Shown: positions 16,319 through 25,483, counted from the stretch's first letter. The stretch is 34,877 nt of DNA from Chthonomonadaceae bacterium (GCA_025352825.1 JANXSG010000084.1:1-34877); one strand, 5' to 3'. Translations and numbers: made by a program. Notes: generated from the sequence alone by a model not told the origin.

Positions 16319-17782
16319 CTAAGCCAGTATTTGATCTACTGGCTGGCCGAATACATCTGTCAGGCGGAAGTCACGGCCCTGATAGCGATACGTAAGTTTT
16401 TTATGGTCGATTCCCAGGCAGCGCAGTATCGTCGCGTTCAGATCGTGGATATGTACGGGATCCTTAGTGATATTATAACCGAAATCGTCCGTTTCGCCAA
16501 CTATCTGGCCGCCTTTTATTCCGCCGCCGCCAAGCCACACCGTAAAACATCGTCCATGGTGATCGCGACCGTAGTTATCAGCGGTCAAAGTGCCCTGGCT
16601 ATAGACCGTTCGCCCGAACTCGCCGCCCCATACAACCAGTGTGTCGTCCAGCAACCCGCGCTGTTTCAGATCATGAATTAGCGCTGCGGACGGCTGATCC
16701 ACATCGCGACATTGCCCTCGGATCTGCTTGGGAAGGTCTCCATGTTGGTCCCAGCCGCGATGGAAGAGCTGTACAAAACGAACGCCACGTTCTACCAATC
16801 TTCTGGCGAGCAGACAGTTGGCAGCAAACGTACCCGGCTTCTTGGAATCTGGCCCATAATCTTCGAAGGTTCTCGGCGACTCTTTAGAAATGTCCATAAG
16901 ATCAGGAACAGATGCCTGCATACGATACGCCATCTCATATTGTGCAATGCGTGTATTGATTTCCGGATCGCCGAATTCGTGTTCCGCCATGTGATTGAGC
17001 TGCTGCATTCCATCGATCATACCTCTGCGGGTATCTCTATCGATGCCAGGCGGGTTGTTCAGACTGAGTACAGGATCGCCAACGGATCGCAGCTTAACGC
17101 CCTGATGAATGGAGGGCAGAAAACCAGTTCCCCACAGCCTTCCGAAGAGAGGCTGGTCGTTAGGATTTCCAGTGCCCTGTGAAATGAGTACGATATAAGC
17201 AGGCAAATCCTGATTTTCGCTGCCAAGACCGTATGACAGCCACGCTCCCATACTCGGTCGGCCAGGCTGCTGAGAACCGGTCTGCAGGAAAGTTACTGCC
17301 GGGTCGTGATTGATAGCTTCTGTATGCATCGATCTGATAAACGAGACATCATCCGCCACTGACCCGATATGAGGAAGCAACTCGCTGAGCCACATTCCGC
17401 TCTTCCCGTGCTGAGCAAATTTGAAGATACTCGGTGCCACCGGGAACGACTTCTGGCCTGATGTCATCCCGGTAAGGCGCTGCCCCATGCGAATCGAGTC
17501 GGGCAGTTCGATAGCTCGCTTATCCTGAAGAGTTGGCTTGTAATCGAAAAGATCGAGATGTGACGGAGCTCCGGATTGGAATAGGTAGATTACACGTTTC
17601 GCTTTTTGAGGAAACTGGGGGCCGGAAAGCGCTCCGTTGAAGCCCTTCACATGCCTGGCTCCGCCGGCAAAGGCCTCAGGTGTTAAAAGAGAGGCAAGGG
17701 CCGCCGTGCCGATACCGGTTGCAGCCTTCCCGAACAACTGCCGCCGGGTCATCATCAACTCTAATTCTCGCTGTGGTTCCAT
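16319..17782 (-). CDS. DUF1501 protein, Tat-exported (first copy)
   Basis: A 487-residue DUF1501 protein. A Tat-type signal ([23 protein letters not shown]) is near residues 11-33. Family motifs are [47 protein letters not shown] and [17 protein letters not shown]. The open frame begins with a TTG at 17797, but the ATG at 17782 is better placed behind AAGGG and keeps the Tat signal close to the N-terminus. In related genomes DUF1501 genes pair with DUF1549/DUF1553 genes, as here, and the proteins probably work together outside the cytoplasmic membrane. The stop lies seven bases from a REP-like pair. Confidence 0.9.
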   Translation of the reverse strand: MEPQRELELMMTRRQLFGKAATGIGTAALASLLTPEAFAGGARHVKGFNGALSGPQFPQKAKRVIYLFQSGAPSHLDLFDYKPTLQDKRAIELPDSIRMGQRLTGMTSGQKSFPVAPSIFKFAQHGKSGMWLSELLPHIGSVADDVSFIRSMHTEAINHDPAVTFLQTGSQQPGRPSMGAWLSYGLGSENQDLPAYIVLISQGTGNPNDQPLFGRLWGTGFLPSIHQGVKLRSVGDPVLSLNNPPGIDRDTRRGMIDGMQQLNHMAEHEFGDPEINTRIAQYEMAYRMQASVPDLMDISKESPRTFEDYGPDSKKPGTFAANCLLARRLVERGVRFVQLFHRGWDQHGDLPKQIRGQCRDVDQPSAALIHDLKQRGLLDDTLVVWGGEFGRTVYSQGTLTADNYGRDHHGRCFTVWLGGGGIKGGQIVGETDDFGYNITKDPVHIHDLNATILRCLGIDHKKLTYRYQGRDFRLTDVFGQPVDQILA

Positions 17783-17801
17783 AAACGTACCCTTCAAGGA
17801 T

Positions 17802-17944
17802 TTACCTAACCCCCTGACCCCCTGCCCTGATTCCCACGTTCCTCGGAGGGAAGGGGGAATCTCAAATATTGTCTCTCTCCCTTCCCTAACGCAAACAGCT
17901 TTATCGTTTGCTTGTGCAGGGAAGGGGGTCGGGGGGTTAGGTAA
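17802..17944. repeat. MITE-like element with about 27-bp terminal inverted repeats
   Basis: The ends 17802-17828 and 17918-17944 are nearly exact reverse complements (TTACCTAACCCCCTGA... against ...GGGGGGTTAGGTAA, two mismatches). Two further small hairpins lie inside: TTCCCAC...GAGGGAAGGGGG and CCTTCCCTAACGC...GCAGGGAAGG. It fills the gap between the DUF1553 and DUF1501 genes and is C-rich like the REP family, but its terminal sequence is different. Confidence 0.8.
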
Positions 17945-17947
17945 TAA

Positions 17948-20900
17948 TTAACTCCGAGTAATCGACTCATCTAGATTGAGTATGATACTCGCCATGGAAG
18001 TCCAGGCGGCTAATTCTGTTTCATCGAGATTCTTATTGCGGCTGGATTCGCCCACAGAGAGCAGTTTTTCCGCGGCCGCTCTATTCAGGCGAAAGTGAAC
18101 CAGCTCTTTATCGAACATTTCCTGCAGGACTTTGAACTCGGCAGGTTTTGGGGAACGGGCCAGTACTGTTCGGAAAGTATAACGTATACGCTCTGCAGGC
18201 CAGAAACCGCCTTCCGTCATAATCCGCTCAGCGAATTTACGCGCTGATTCGATATAGACTGGGTCATTCATGAGCACGAGAGCCTGAAGCGGAGTATTCG
18301 TGACCGAGCGCCGCACCATGCAGAACTCGCGCTCAGGGGCATCGAAAGTCTGCAGGGACGGCGGAGGCACTGTCCGTTTCCAAAACGTGTACATGCTCCT
18401 TCGATAGAGTTTGTCGCCGTGATCCTGCACATAACGCTGAGCGCTGAACTCGCTGTTCCCGCCGCTGATAGCCAGTTCTTCCCATATCCCGGGAGTCTGG
18501 TATGGCTTTACAGAAGGGCCTCCGATATGATCTACAAGAAGTCCGCCCGAAGCAAGAGCCTGATCTCGAATGAACTCCGCCGGCAGCCGCACTCTGGGAG
18601 CGTGCGCCAGCAGGCGATTCTCTGGGTCCTTCTCAAGTTCGCTTGGGTTGACATGTGACGATTGTCGATAAGCTTCAGACATAACGATCAGCTTCTGCAT
18701 CTTCTTGACGTCCCAGCCGGTTCGAACAAACTCCGTCGCCAGCCAGTCGAGCAGCTCCGGATGAGAAGGGCGATCTCCCTGGATACCAAAATTTTCGGAT
18801 GTCTTAACGATTCCCAGCCCAAAATACATCTGCCAGTAGCGATTGACAGCGACCCGAGCCGTTAGCGGATGCATCGGTCCGATAAGCCACTTCGCAAGTC
18901 CAAGCCGATTATGGGGCAGGTCTGCAGGTATGGGAGGAAGGGACTGCGGAGTATCTGCGGTAACCACTTCACCAATCTTGTCGTACTCTCCACGCAGCAG
19001 CACATGAGTCGTGCGGGGCTTAGGCATCTCCTCCATCACCATGGTGGTTACAATGGCGTTGTCCACGTCGTTACGCTTTTTCTGAAGGTCAGTAACAGTG
19101 ATGCTAAGACTTCGATAATTCTTATCTTCATTCTCCAGATAGTAATTGCTGAGTGAGGCTGTCTGATCCGGAGTCCGTTTCTCAGGGGCAACTGCAAGAA
19201 TTGGCAGCAGACTGTCGACACCCACTAATTGTGCGACCTCTGTTGTACCTAGTTCGCGTCTGTAGAGGCGTATCTCGTCTATAATCCCCTCAAACGGAGC
19301 GCCTCTTTTCCTCTGGCCGATATGGAGCGGTGTATCTGTTGCGATGGAACCGGTGAGAGTATCATGGGTGATCTGAATATCCTTCTGCACCCCGTTGATG
19401 AAAATCTTGATCCCTTTGCCTTTGCTGGAACCGTCGTAGGTTACAAGGATATGCGACCACTTATTCATCTCTACCGCATCTTTGGTATTCACGCGGACAG
19501 CGTTTTTATCCCAGGTGTTAATCAGATGCAGAAAAACTTTTCCGCCTCCATCCAAGTACAGATCCCAGCCTCGGAACATATTGTCTTCATCCATACTTCC
19601 CAATACGGAATAGGCATTGCCACCGGTGGGATTTACCCAGGCTCCGGCGGAGAATTTTTCCGAGCGTTCCAACCGGAAGCTATTTCCTAAGTCGACATAA
19701 GTCTTCCCATCGAATTCGAGAGCGGAACCGATCTTGCCGTGTGTATGCGTTGCCTTTCCCTTAATAGTCCCAGCAATCTTACCGGTACTATCTGTGACCT
19801 GTGAGCCTGATGTCTCATCAAGAGGGAAATGAGCCTCTAGAGATTTGTTGAGATTTGTGGATTGACTGAGAGTAGTTATCGCGGTCTTCTCCCAGGCAAT
19901 AACGGCGGGCGCAGACTCTGCCACTCGTGATTTCAACTGATTTTTCGCGTCCGCCAGCGCCTTCTCAGCCTTGTCGAGTTCTTCCTGCTGGCCTGGCAGC
20001 GGAGCTTTGATATACGGAACGGCATTACCTGTGTTGCCATCGCTGCCCTTCTCCGGAATGTTATTGAAGAAGGCAAAAAACTTGTAGTACTCTTTTTGTG
20101 AGATGGGATCGTACTTGTGATCGTGGCATTGGGAGCAGCGCATAGTCAGCCCCATGAAGGCGGTGGAGGTGGTATCGATTCGATCTTCGATGTAGGCCGC
20201 CGCATACTCCTCCGGAATGACTCCACCTTCAAACGTAATCGGGTGATTTCGATTGAAACCCGTCGCTATTTTCTGTGAAAGGGTGGCGTTGGGAAGCATA
20301 TCGCCCGCCAGCTGCTCCAGAGTGAACTGGTTGTAGGGCATGTTATTATTGTATGCATCGATCACCCAATCCCGCCAGCGCCACATATCTCTCTGGCTGT
20401 CGATATGATATCCGTGTGTATCTGCATATCGAGCGAGATCAAGCCAGGGAAGCGCCATTCTCTCCCCATAGTGCGGCGAGGCAATCAAGCGATCGACAGT
20501 ATTCTCGTATGCTTTCGGGTTCTTGTCACTGATAAAAGCGTTGACCTCCGCAAGCGTAGGAGGAATTCCTGTGAGATCAAGGGATAATCTGCGTATAAGT
20601 GTTGCCTTATCCGCCTCGGGAGAAGGTTTCAATCCCTCTTTCTCAAGGCGTGCGAGAATAAAATTATCGATGGGATTTTGCGGCCAGACGATATTTTTAA
20701 CTCTTGGCACCGCAGGACGCACAGGCTTGATAAACGCCCAGTGTTTTGCGTACTTACCACCCTCTTCAACCCAGCGTTTCAGAATGGCGATCTGCTCGGT
20801 GGAGATTTTTTTCTGCGAAGATACAGGCGGCATCTGGAGCGGGGAGGTTGTAGAAATACGTTCAATAATCTCGCTTGCTTTGAGGTCATGCGGAACGACC

Positions 20901-21244
20901 GCGATTCGCCCGGATGCCAACTTCATCCATGCGCCCTCTGCCGTGTCCAGCCTCAACCCGGACTGGCGCTTACCTGCGTCGAAACCGTGGCAGGTGAAGC
21001 ACTTCTCGGCCAGAATAGGGCGTACCTGGCAGTCGAAATCGAGCATTCTTGGAACCGGTTTTGACCCAGCAATTGCGGCGAACGACGATAGTGATATTGC
21101 GACAACCATGAGGGTTATTCGTATTAAAGTTGCCCTCACCCCCCGACCCCCTCTCCCAAAAACAGGAGAGGGGGAGCTTAATATCTTAGTTCTTCTCATT
21201 ACTCCTGCGTGAAGAATGATATCAAACTGTGCGAAAACTGACAT
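17948..21244 (-). CDS. Cytochrome c-like/DUF1549/LamG/DUF1553 protein
   Basis: A large exported protein of the Planctomycetes-type family. Domains in order (from 21244): hydrophobic signal segment at 46-60; PSCyt1-type cytochrome with CFTCH at 82-86; DUF1549 with RRLSLDLTGIPPT and a second motif CSQCH in MRCSQCHDHKYDP; an inserted LamG/concanavalin-like domain (HFPLDETSG ... FEGIIDEIRLYRREL); and DUF1553 (RVAVNRYWQMYFGLGIVKT ... FDAPEREFC). The N-terminus is odd: residues 23-38 (SSPSPVFGRGGRGVRA) are encoded by a REP-like unit. ATG 21244 has AAGGA ten bases upstream; ATG 21199 has GGAG only two bases away; ATG 21109 has none. The true start is uncertain. Confidence 0.88.
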   Translation of the reverse strand: MSVFAQFDIILHAGVMRRTKILSSPSPVFGRGGRGVRATLIRITLMVVAISLSSFAAIAGSKPVPRMLDFDCQVRPILAEKCFTCHGFDAGKRQSGLRLDTAEGAWMKLASGRIAVVPHDLKASEIIERISTTSPLQMPPVSSQKKISTEQIAILKRWVEEGGKYAKHWAFIKPVRPAVPRVKNIVWPQNPIDNFILARLEKEGLKPSPEADKATLIRRLSLDLTGIPPTLAEVNAFISDKNPKAYENTVDRLIASPHYGERMALPWLDLARYADTHGYHIDSQRDMWRWRDWVIDAYNNNMPYNQFTLEQLAGDMLPNATLSQKIATGFNRNHPITFEGGVIPEEYAAAYIEDRIDTTSTAFMGLTMRCSQCHDHKYDPISQKEYYKFFAFFNNIPEKGSDGNTGNAVPYIKAPLPGQQEELDKAEKALADAKNQLKSRVAESAPAVIAWEKTAITTLSQSTNLNKSLEAHFPLDETSGSQVTDSTGKIAGTIKGKATHTHGKIGSALEFDGKTYVDLGNSFRLERSEKFSAGAWVNPTGGNAYSVLGSMDEDNMFRGWDLYLDGGGKVFLHLINTWDKNAVRVNTKDAVEMNKWSHILVTYDGSSKGKGIKIFINGVQKDIQITHDTLTGSIATDTPLHIGQRKRGAPFEGIIDEIRLYRRELGTTEVAQLVGVDSLLPILAVAPEKRTPDQTASLSNYYLENEDKNYRSLSITVTDLQKKRNDVDNAIVTTMVMEEMPKPRTTHVLLRGEYDKIGEVVTADTPQSLPPIPADLPHNRLGLAKWLIGPMHPLTARVAVNRYWQMYFGLGIVKTSENFGIQGDRPSHPELLDWLATEFVRTGWDVKKMQKLIVMSEAYRQSSHVNPSELEKDPENRLLAHAPRVRLPAEFIRDQALASGGLLVDHIGGPSVKPYQTPGIWEELAISGGNSEFSAQRYVQDHGDKLYRRSMYTFWKRTVPPPSLQTFDAPEREFCMVRRSVTNTPLQALVLMNDPVYIESARKFAERIMTEGGFWPAERIRYTFRTVLARSPKPAEFKVLQEMFDKELVHFRLNRAAAEKLLSVGESSRNKNLDETELAAWTSMASIILNLDESITRS

Positions 21245-21313
21245 TTATTGGAAATCCTTTGCCTTAGTCTCCCCCCTCTCCTGTTTTTGGGAGAGGGGAT
21301 CGGGGGTGAGGGC
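21132..21313. repeat. REP-like inverted pair bracketing a translation start
   Basis: Unit 1 (about 21132-21177) has GCCCTCACCCCCCGA and CCCCCTCTCCC-AAAAA-CAGGAGAGGGGG, and lies inside the reading frame of the DUF1549/LamG gene. Unit 2 (about 21269-21313) is its inverse, after the stop-side of the upstream gene. The cores CAGGAG/CTCCTG are 109 bp apart. The start codons at 21244 and 21199 lie between the two units. Confidence 0.9.
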
Positions 21314-21317
21314 AGGT

Positions 21318-23807
21318 CTACCTATTGAATAAGAATGCAGGACTGTTGATGAGCGCCCACATTAGATCTTGTGCTCCGTCACCGCTTGGGCCACCACCTT
21401 TGAATGAAGCAAGCGAGTTCTTCATTTCGCTTTCGGACGGCAGGCGGCAGAGCGCGGCCAGGAAGACCTCTTCAACGATCTGCTTATCGGTAGGATTGGT
21501 CTGCATCAGCTTTGCGATTCTGCCATTGGGATTAGCGATTGCATTGGCTATGGTTGGGCCATTGATGAGGTTGAGCGCTTGACCAAGGCTGACGGTGCTG
21601 GATCGCTCACACTCACAGGGCGTTTCACGAGCAGGCCTTCCGAATAGATCGAGGAAGCTCTCTCCACCTGCGTCCGGCAGCGCCGATGCGGAGGCTCCTT
21701 TCGGCAGCCCGTCAAACGAGGATGTTGTTCCTGTCGCCTGATTGATAGCATCGAGCAACTCTTCTGCATCCAGCCGTCGTGGAATAGCATGCGAGAAATT
21801 CGCTTTATCATCTTCATTCCACTTGTTAACTGAGATCGATTCCTGATATACTCGCGATGACGCGATCACCCTCATCATGTGCTTGAGGTTGAAACCGCTG
21901 TCCACAAAATCTTTATTGAGCGCTTCGAGAAGTTCAGGGTTTGAAGCAGGGTTGCTTGCTCGGATATCGTCTACAGGATCGATAATTCCTCTGCCGAGGA
22001 AATAGCTCCAGAGACGGTTGACCATCGCTCGTGAGAAGAAGGGATTGTTAGCAGAGGTGAGCCAACTCGTGAAAGCGATTCGGCGGTCTGTTGCTCTCCC
22101 GCCGCTTGTTCGATCTCCGACTGGGACTTCCGGAATAACAGCCAGACGAGTCTTAGGATGGGTAACTTCTCCCTCACCCTTGTTGAATATAACCTCGTCG
22201 CCGCCATCTTGGCCGGGTTTATAGCCGACCTGCGCAAAAAACGCTCCGAACTGATAATACTGTGTCTGCGTCCAGCGCTCGAACGGATGGTCGTGGCACT
22301 TATTACAGGAGAAACGAACACCAAGAAATAGCTGTGATACGTTTTCAGTAGCTGTCGAAGTGTCGTGCACCACGCGAAGGTAATTCGCCGCTGGATTTTC
22401 GTACGCATCGCCGGATGCGGTCAACATGGTTTGAACGAACTTGTTGTACGGCATATCCTCTCGAACAGCATTATTGATCCAGTTATGGAACTTGCGTACT
22501 CCACGGTCGCCTAGATAACGACTGTTGGCGCTGAGCAGATCGGCCCACTTATTCGTCCAGTGCTCCACATAAGCAGCAGAACCGAGCAGCGCATCCACCG
22601 CCTTTGCCCGTTTCTGCTGGGAACTCGATGTGTCCGCAAGAAACGCACGAGACTCTTCCGGAGTAGGCGGCAACCCTGTTAGATCGATACGAATTCTGCG
22701 GAAGAACTCCGAATCCGTACAAATAGGGGCCGGCACAGCTTTTATCTTTTGGAGTTTCTTATCTACGAGAGAATCGATGTAGTTGAAGTCTGGCGCTTTG
22801 GCCCATTTATAACCTGTTCGATCACCAAGCACAGTCACGTTGGCAGCTGCATAGGCGCCCTCATATCGAACTAAAAATGCGGCCTCACCACGGCGAACTG
22901 CAGTGACGGTACCATCCTGAGCCGCAAGTGCCACTTCAGGCATGCTGCTCGTACATACTGCCTCGCGGGAGACATCGCGCGAAGAACCATCCGGGTAGTA
23001 AGCGATTACGAGTGTTTTCTGGGTCAGGCCGGGAAGTGTAACATTCGGAACTGCTGGAAGCACTTCTAGCCGCACAACGCGCTTTACTCGGGAAGCATCC
23101 GATTTGACGCCTTCTTTAATCCAGTTCAGAAGTAGATTATAGTACTCGCTGCCTGGTTTAAAAACTACGCCGCCTTTGTGCGGCACGCCGCCAGTAGGTT
23201 TGAGCAGCATCAGGCTCTGTGAAGGATCGACTCGGTTGAAACGCCTGCCGGAAATATCATCGATCAGAGCATGGTGGTCAAAGTCGGGATCGTAGCCGCG
23301 GAGACTGAGCTTAAAGCCGTTTTTACCTTTTGCCGAACCGTGACAGGTACCAGCATTGCATCCTGCTTTACTAATGATGGGCATCACTTCACGAACAAAA
23401 CTGACCTGAGGGCTAGCAACACTCTTCACTTCCAAAGGAATCTGTGCCTGCTGGCCTGCACAAGTGACGATAAGCGTGGTTTTCCCTACTTTTAACGGTG
23501 ATATGCGACCATCCGCATCAATCTTAACGATTGGCGCGGCAGGATGCACTTTCGCGATAGTAGAAACGTCTATCGAATATCCTTTTGAGGTTTTACCTGC
23601 AACTGTGACCGAGCGAACATCTCGGTTATCGGAAAAAGTAAGTGAAGATGGCTGAACGGTGAGAGCGCTGATCTTAGGAAGTGGTAATTTCTTCGGTGCC
23701 GGCTCTTCTGCTCGAATGCTGGGCGAAGCCATTAACAGAGCTCCAGTTAGAGCAATTAAAGAAAAGAGATGTTTATTATAGTTAAAGCTACCAAATGACT
23801 GGCTCAT
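21318..23807 (-). CDS. Ig-like (BIG2)/DUF1549/DUF1553 protein with haem c-like motifs
   Basis: An 829-residue exported protein. It has a signal peptide (about 12-35 from ATG 23807, ending SIRAEE), a BIG2-like domain at 45-130 (ISALTVQPSSLTF ... GKTTLIVTCAGQ), and a PSCyt-like region with CNAGTCHG at 150-157. A second Ig-like part (RRGEAAFLVRYEG) precedes DUF1549 (RRIRIDLTGLPPTPEE and CNKCHDHPFERW), and DUF1553 follows (RAMVNRLWSYFLGRGIIDP). The first Cys motif is CX4CH, not CX2CH. ATG 23807 has AAGGA about 11 bases upstream; the longer open frame to 23879 only reads through a palindromic repeat, so I reject it. It is the second gene of the cluster. Confidence 0.9.
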   Translation of the reverse strand: MSQSFGSFNYNKHLFSLIALTGALLMASPSIRAEEPAPKKLPLPKISALTVQPSSLTFSDNRDVRSVTVAGKTSKGYSIDVSTIAKVHPAAPIVKIDADGRISPLKVGKTTLIVTCAGQQAQIPLEVKSVASPQVSFVREVMPIISKAGCNAGTCHGSAKGKNGFKLSLRGYDPDFDHHALIDDISGRRFNRVDPSQSLMLLKPTGGVPHKGGVVFKPGSEYYNLLLNWIKEGVKSDASRVKRVVRLEVLPAVPNVTLPGLTQKTLVIAYYPDGSSRDVSREAVCTSSMPEVALAAQDGTVTAVRRGEAAFLVRYEGAYAAANVTVLGDRTGYKWAKAPDFNYIDSLVDKKLQKIKAVPAPICTDSEFFRRIRIDLTGLPPTPEESRAFLADTSSSQQKRAKAVDALLGSAAYVEHWTNKWADLLSANSRYLGDRGVRKFHNWINNAVREDMPYNKFVQTMLTASGDAYENPAANYLRVVHDTSTATENVSQLFLGVRFSCNKCHDHPFERWTQTQYYQFGAFFAQVGYKPGQDGGDEVIFNKGEGEVTHPKTRLAVIPEVPVGDRTSGGRATDRRIAFTSWLTSANNPFFSRAMVNRLWSYFLGRGIIDPVDDIRASNPASNPELLEALNKDFVDSGFNLKHMMRVIASSRVYQESISVNKWNEDDKANFSHAIPRRLDAEELLDAINQATGTTSSFDGLPKGASASALPDAGGESFLDLFGRPARETPCECERSSTVSLGQALNLINGPTIANAIANPNGRIAKLMQTNPTDKQIVEEVFLAALCRLPSESEMKNSLASFKGGGPSGDGAQDLMWALINSPAFLFNR

Positions 23808-23838
23808 AATGAGATTGTCCTTAAAATATGCGGTACTA

Positions 23839-23912
23839 CGCCGGGGTTTTAACCCCGGCGAATCAAACGGGCTTTGCAATTCCAGCGCAGGGTTTTAACC
23901 CCGGCTACTGGC
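23839..23912. repeat. Two palindromic repeats of a second family
   Basis: CGCCGGGG-TTTTAA-CCCCGGCG at 23839-23860, then GCGCAGGGTTTTAACCCCGGC at 23885-23905. They share the core GGGTTTTAACCCCGGC. The copies lie between the WD40/cytochrome gene and the BIG2/DUF1549 gene and are unrelated to the CCCTCTCC family. Confidence 0.8.
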
Positions 23913-23972
23913 GTTACATTTTATTATGATTAGAGCATACTGAATAGTAGAAGTTGCAAATTACTGGTATTT

Positions 23973-25400
23973 CTATTTCGAAGTGGAAACCTGTCGAACA
24001 GCGGGCTGAATTAATGGGACAGGAACGAAAGAAGCGGCCAGCTTTCCACCTGGGAGGTCGTAAAGCCGAACACGGCCATCAAAACCTCCTGCAGCAACAC
24101 GTTTCCCGTCGGGCTGAAATGCGAGCGCGTAGATCACACCTCGCTGACCATATAGCGAAGCTACCCGACCGCCATCCACGGTATATACATTTACGATCCC
24201 GCTTTCAGAACCAATTGCCACCATTTTTCCGTCTTTGCTGAATGCCTCTGCAGTTATAGCGCCAACTTGCGGTTCATAAATCTTTAGAAGGTTATGATCC
24301 TCCTGGTTCATGGTACGAACAGCAGTTCGGAAAACTTTATATAGCCTGGGTATGCCGTCATCACCACCGCACAGAACCTGATCTTTCGTTGGGTTTCGCA
24401 CCAGACAGCGTTCCGGACTGGTATGAGTATTTATGTCATCAATAAAAGAAGCACCCTCTATTAAGATCAGTTTAATAGCCTGATCTCTGCCCGCACTAAG
24501 AATGTGCTTTCCATCAATTGCGAAAGTAGTTGCGAATACCCAGTCACTGTGATTATCAAATTTTAAAATCTGTTTCCCATCTGGTACAGAGATTACTCGA
24601 ACTGAGTTGTCGGCACATCCGAAAGCCAGCTCACTAGCATCCGGTGAGAGCGATCCACCAAATAGGGTATCGTAGGTAGCCTCTACAGAGTTTATGAGTT
24701 TGCCTGATATTGGGTCCCAGAACTGAGCTTCCCCAAAAAGTGCTGGTGATCCTCCTACCGCTGCCAGAAGCTTGCCATCTAGCGAGTAAGCGATAGATAA
24801 AATCTTGGGTGATCTGCCCACCAGACGTGTAATCAAGCCGTTGCCATCTGCGTGATGGATCAGTATTTCACGATATCCGGATACTGCTAGCTGGCTTCCA
24901 TCGGGAGAGTATGCTAATGCTGAGATGAGCGGTGCAGCGCGGTAAATCGGCGGATGCTCAGCATCGATAGGATCTTTTGTAACTACGGTATCATCTTTGG
25001 CACCTTCTTGAATCCATCTGCGGAAGAGGGTGATATCTCTATCCGCAAGCGGTGGGCCGCCTTTTGGCATCAGAGTTTTTGTACCGGTAAGATATGCCAT
25101 AAGCGGGCTTTTATCTGGTTTGCCAGCGAAAAATGATGCCCCGTGTTCGCCGCCTTTTAGAAAACTGGTGTAGGCTGTTACAATCAATTTGCCACCGGCA
25201 GATGCAGGCTGATGGCAGCCCTGACAGCGCGCCTGAAGAATTGGCCAAATATTGTTGTGGTAGCTGACAGAAGAGGTTTTCTCAGCTGCCTGGCGGGCGA
25301 AAACGGAAGACCTAGTCCCCATCAAAAGTGCCATAAAAAAGATAGGCATTATATTAGCCAGAATACTTATATTACTATCTGCCCACCTAAATAATCGCAT
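23973..25400 (-). CDS. Exported cytochrome c-like / WD40 repeat protein
   Basis: A 475-residue protein counted from ATG 25400, which has GGAG about ten bases upstream; the open frame extends to 25442 without a ribosome binding site. A hydrophobic signal segment (about 14-32) is followed by a PSCyt1-type domain with CQGCH at 59-63 and the MPKGGPPL motif that often supplies the distal Met ligand. The rest is about seven WD40-like blades (for example AYSPDGSQLAVSG, TTFAIDGKHILSAG, AFQPDGKRVAAGGFDGRVRLYD), enough for one beta propeller. It is the first gene of the cluster and probably a scaffold or electron-transfer partner of the DUF1549/DUF1501 proteins, which is an inference. Confidence 0.88.
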   Translation of the reverse strand: MRLFRWADSNISILANIMPIFFMALLMGTRSSVFARQAAEKTSSVSYHNNIWPILQARCQGCHQPASAGGKLIVTAYTSFLKGGEHGASFFAGKPDKSPLMAYLTGTKTLMPKGGPPLADRDITLFRRWIQEGAKDDTVVTKDPIDAEHPPIYRAAPLISALAYSPDGSQLAVSGYREILIHHADGNGLITRLVGRSPKILSIAYSLDGKLLAAVGGSPALFGEAQFWDPISGKLINSVEATYDTLFGGSLSPDASELAFGCADNSVRVISVPDGKQILKFDNHSDWVFATTFAIDGKHILSAGRDQAIKLILIEGASFIDDINTHTSPERCLVRNPTKDQVLCGGDDGIPRLYKVFRTAVRTMNQEDHNLLKIYEPQVGAITAEAFSKDGKMVAIGSESGIVNVYTVDGGRVASLYGQRGVIYALAFQPDGKRVAAGGFDGRVRLYDLPGGKLAASFVPVPLIQPAVRQVSTSK

Positions 25401-25483
25401 CACTATTAACTCCAAACGCAAGGAACGAATTGTTTTTTGCATTCTGACTAGACTGGGATAGCAGAATCATCCTCGCAACATCT

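Noticed and set aside
16712-17182. Plus-strand open frame of 156 codons opposite the DUF1501 gene
   Set aside because: Antisense to conserved DUF1501 motifs and without recognisable domains.
20523-21212. Long plus-strand open frame (229 codons) opposite the DUF1549/LamG gene
   Set aside because: The minus strand has clear domains throughout; the plus-strand frame has no family features.
23808-23879. Longer N-terminus for the BIG2/DUF1549 protein
   Set aside because: The extra residues (SPGLKPRRS) are the translation of a palindromic repeat, and the ATG at 23807 has a ribosome binding site and a normal signal peptide.
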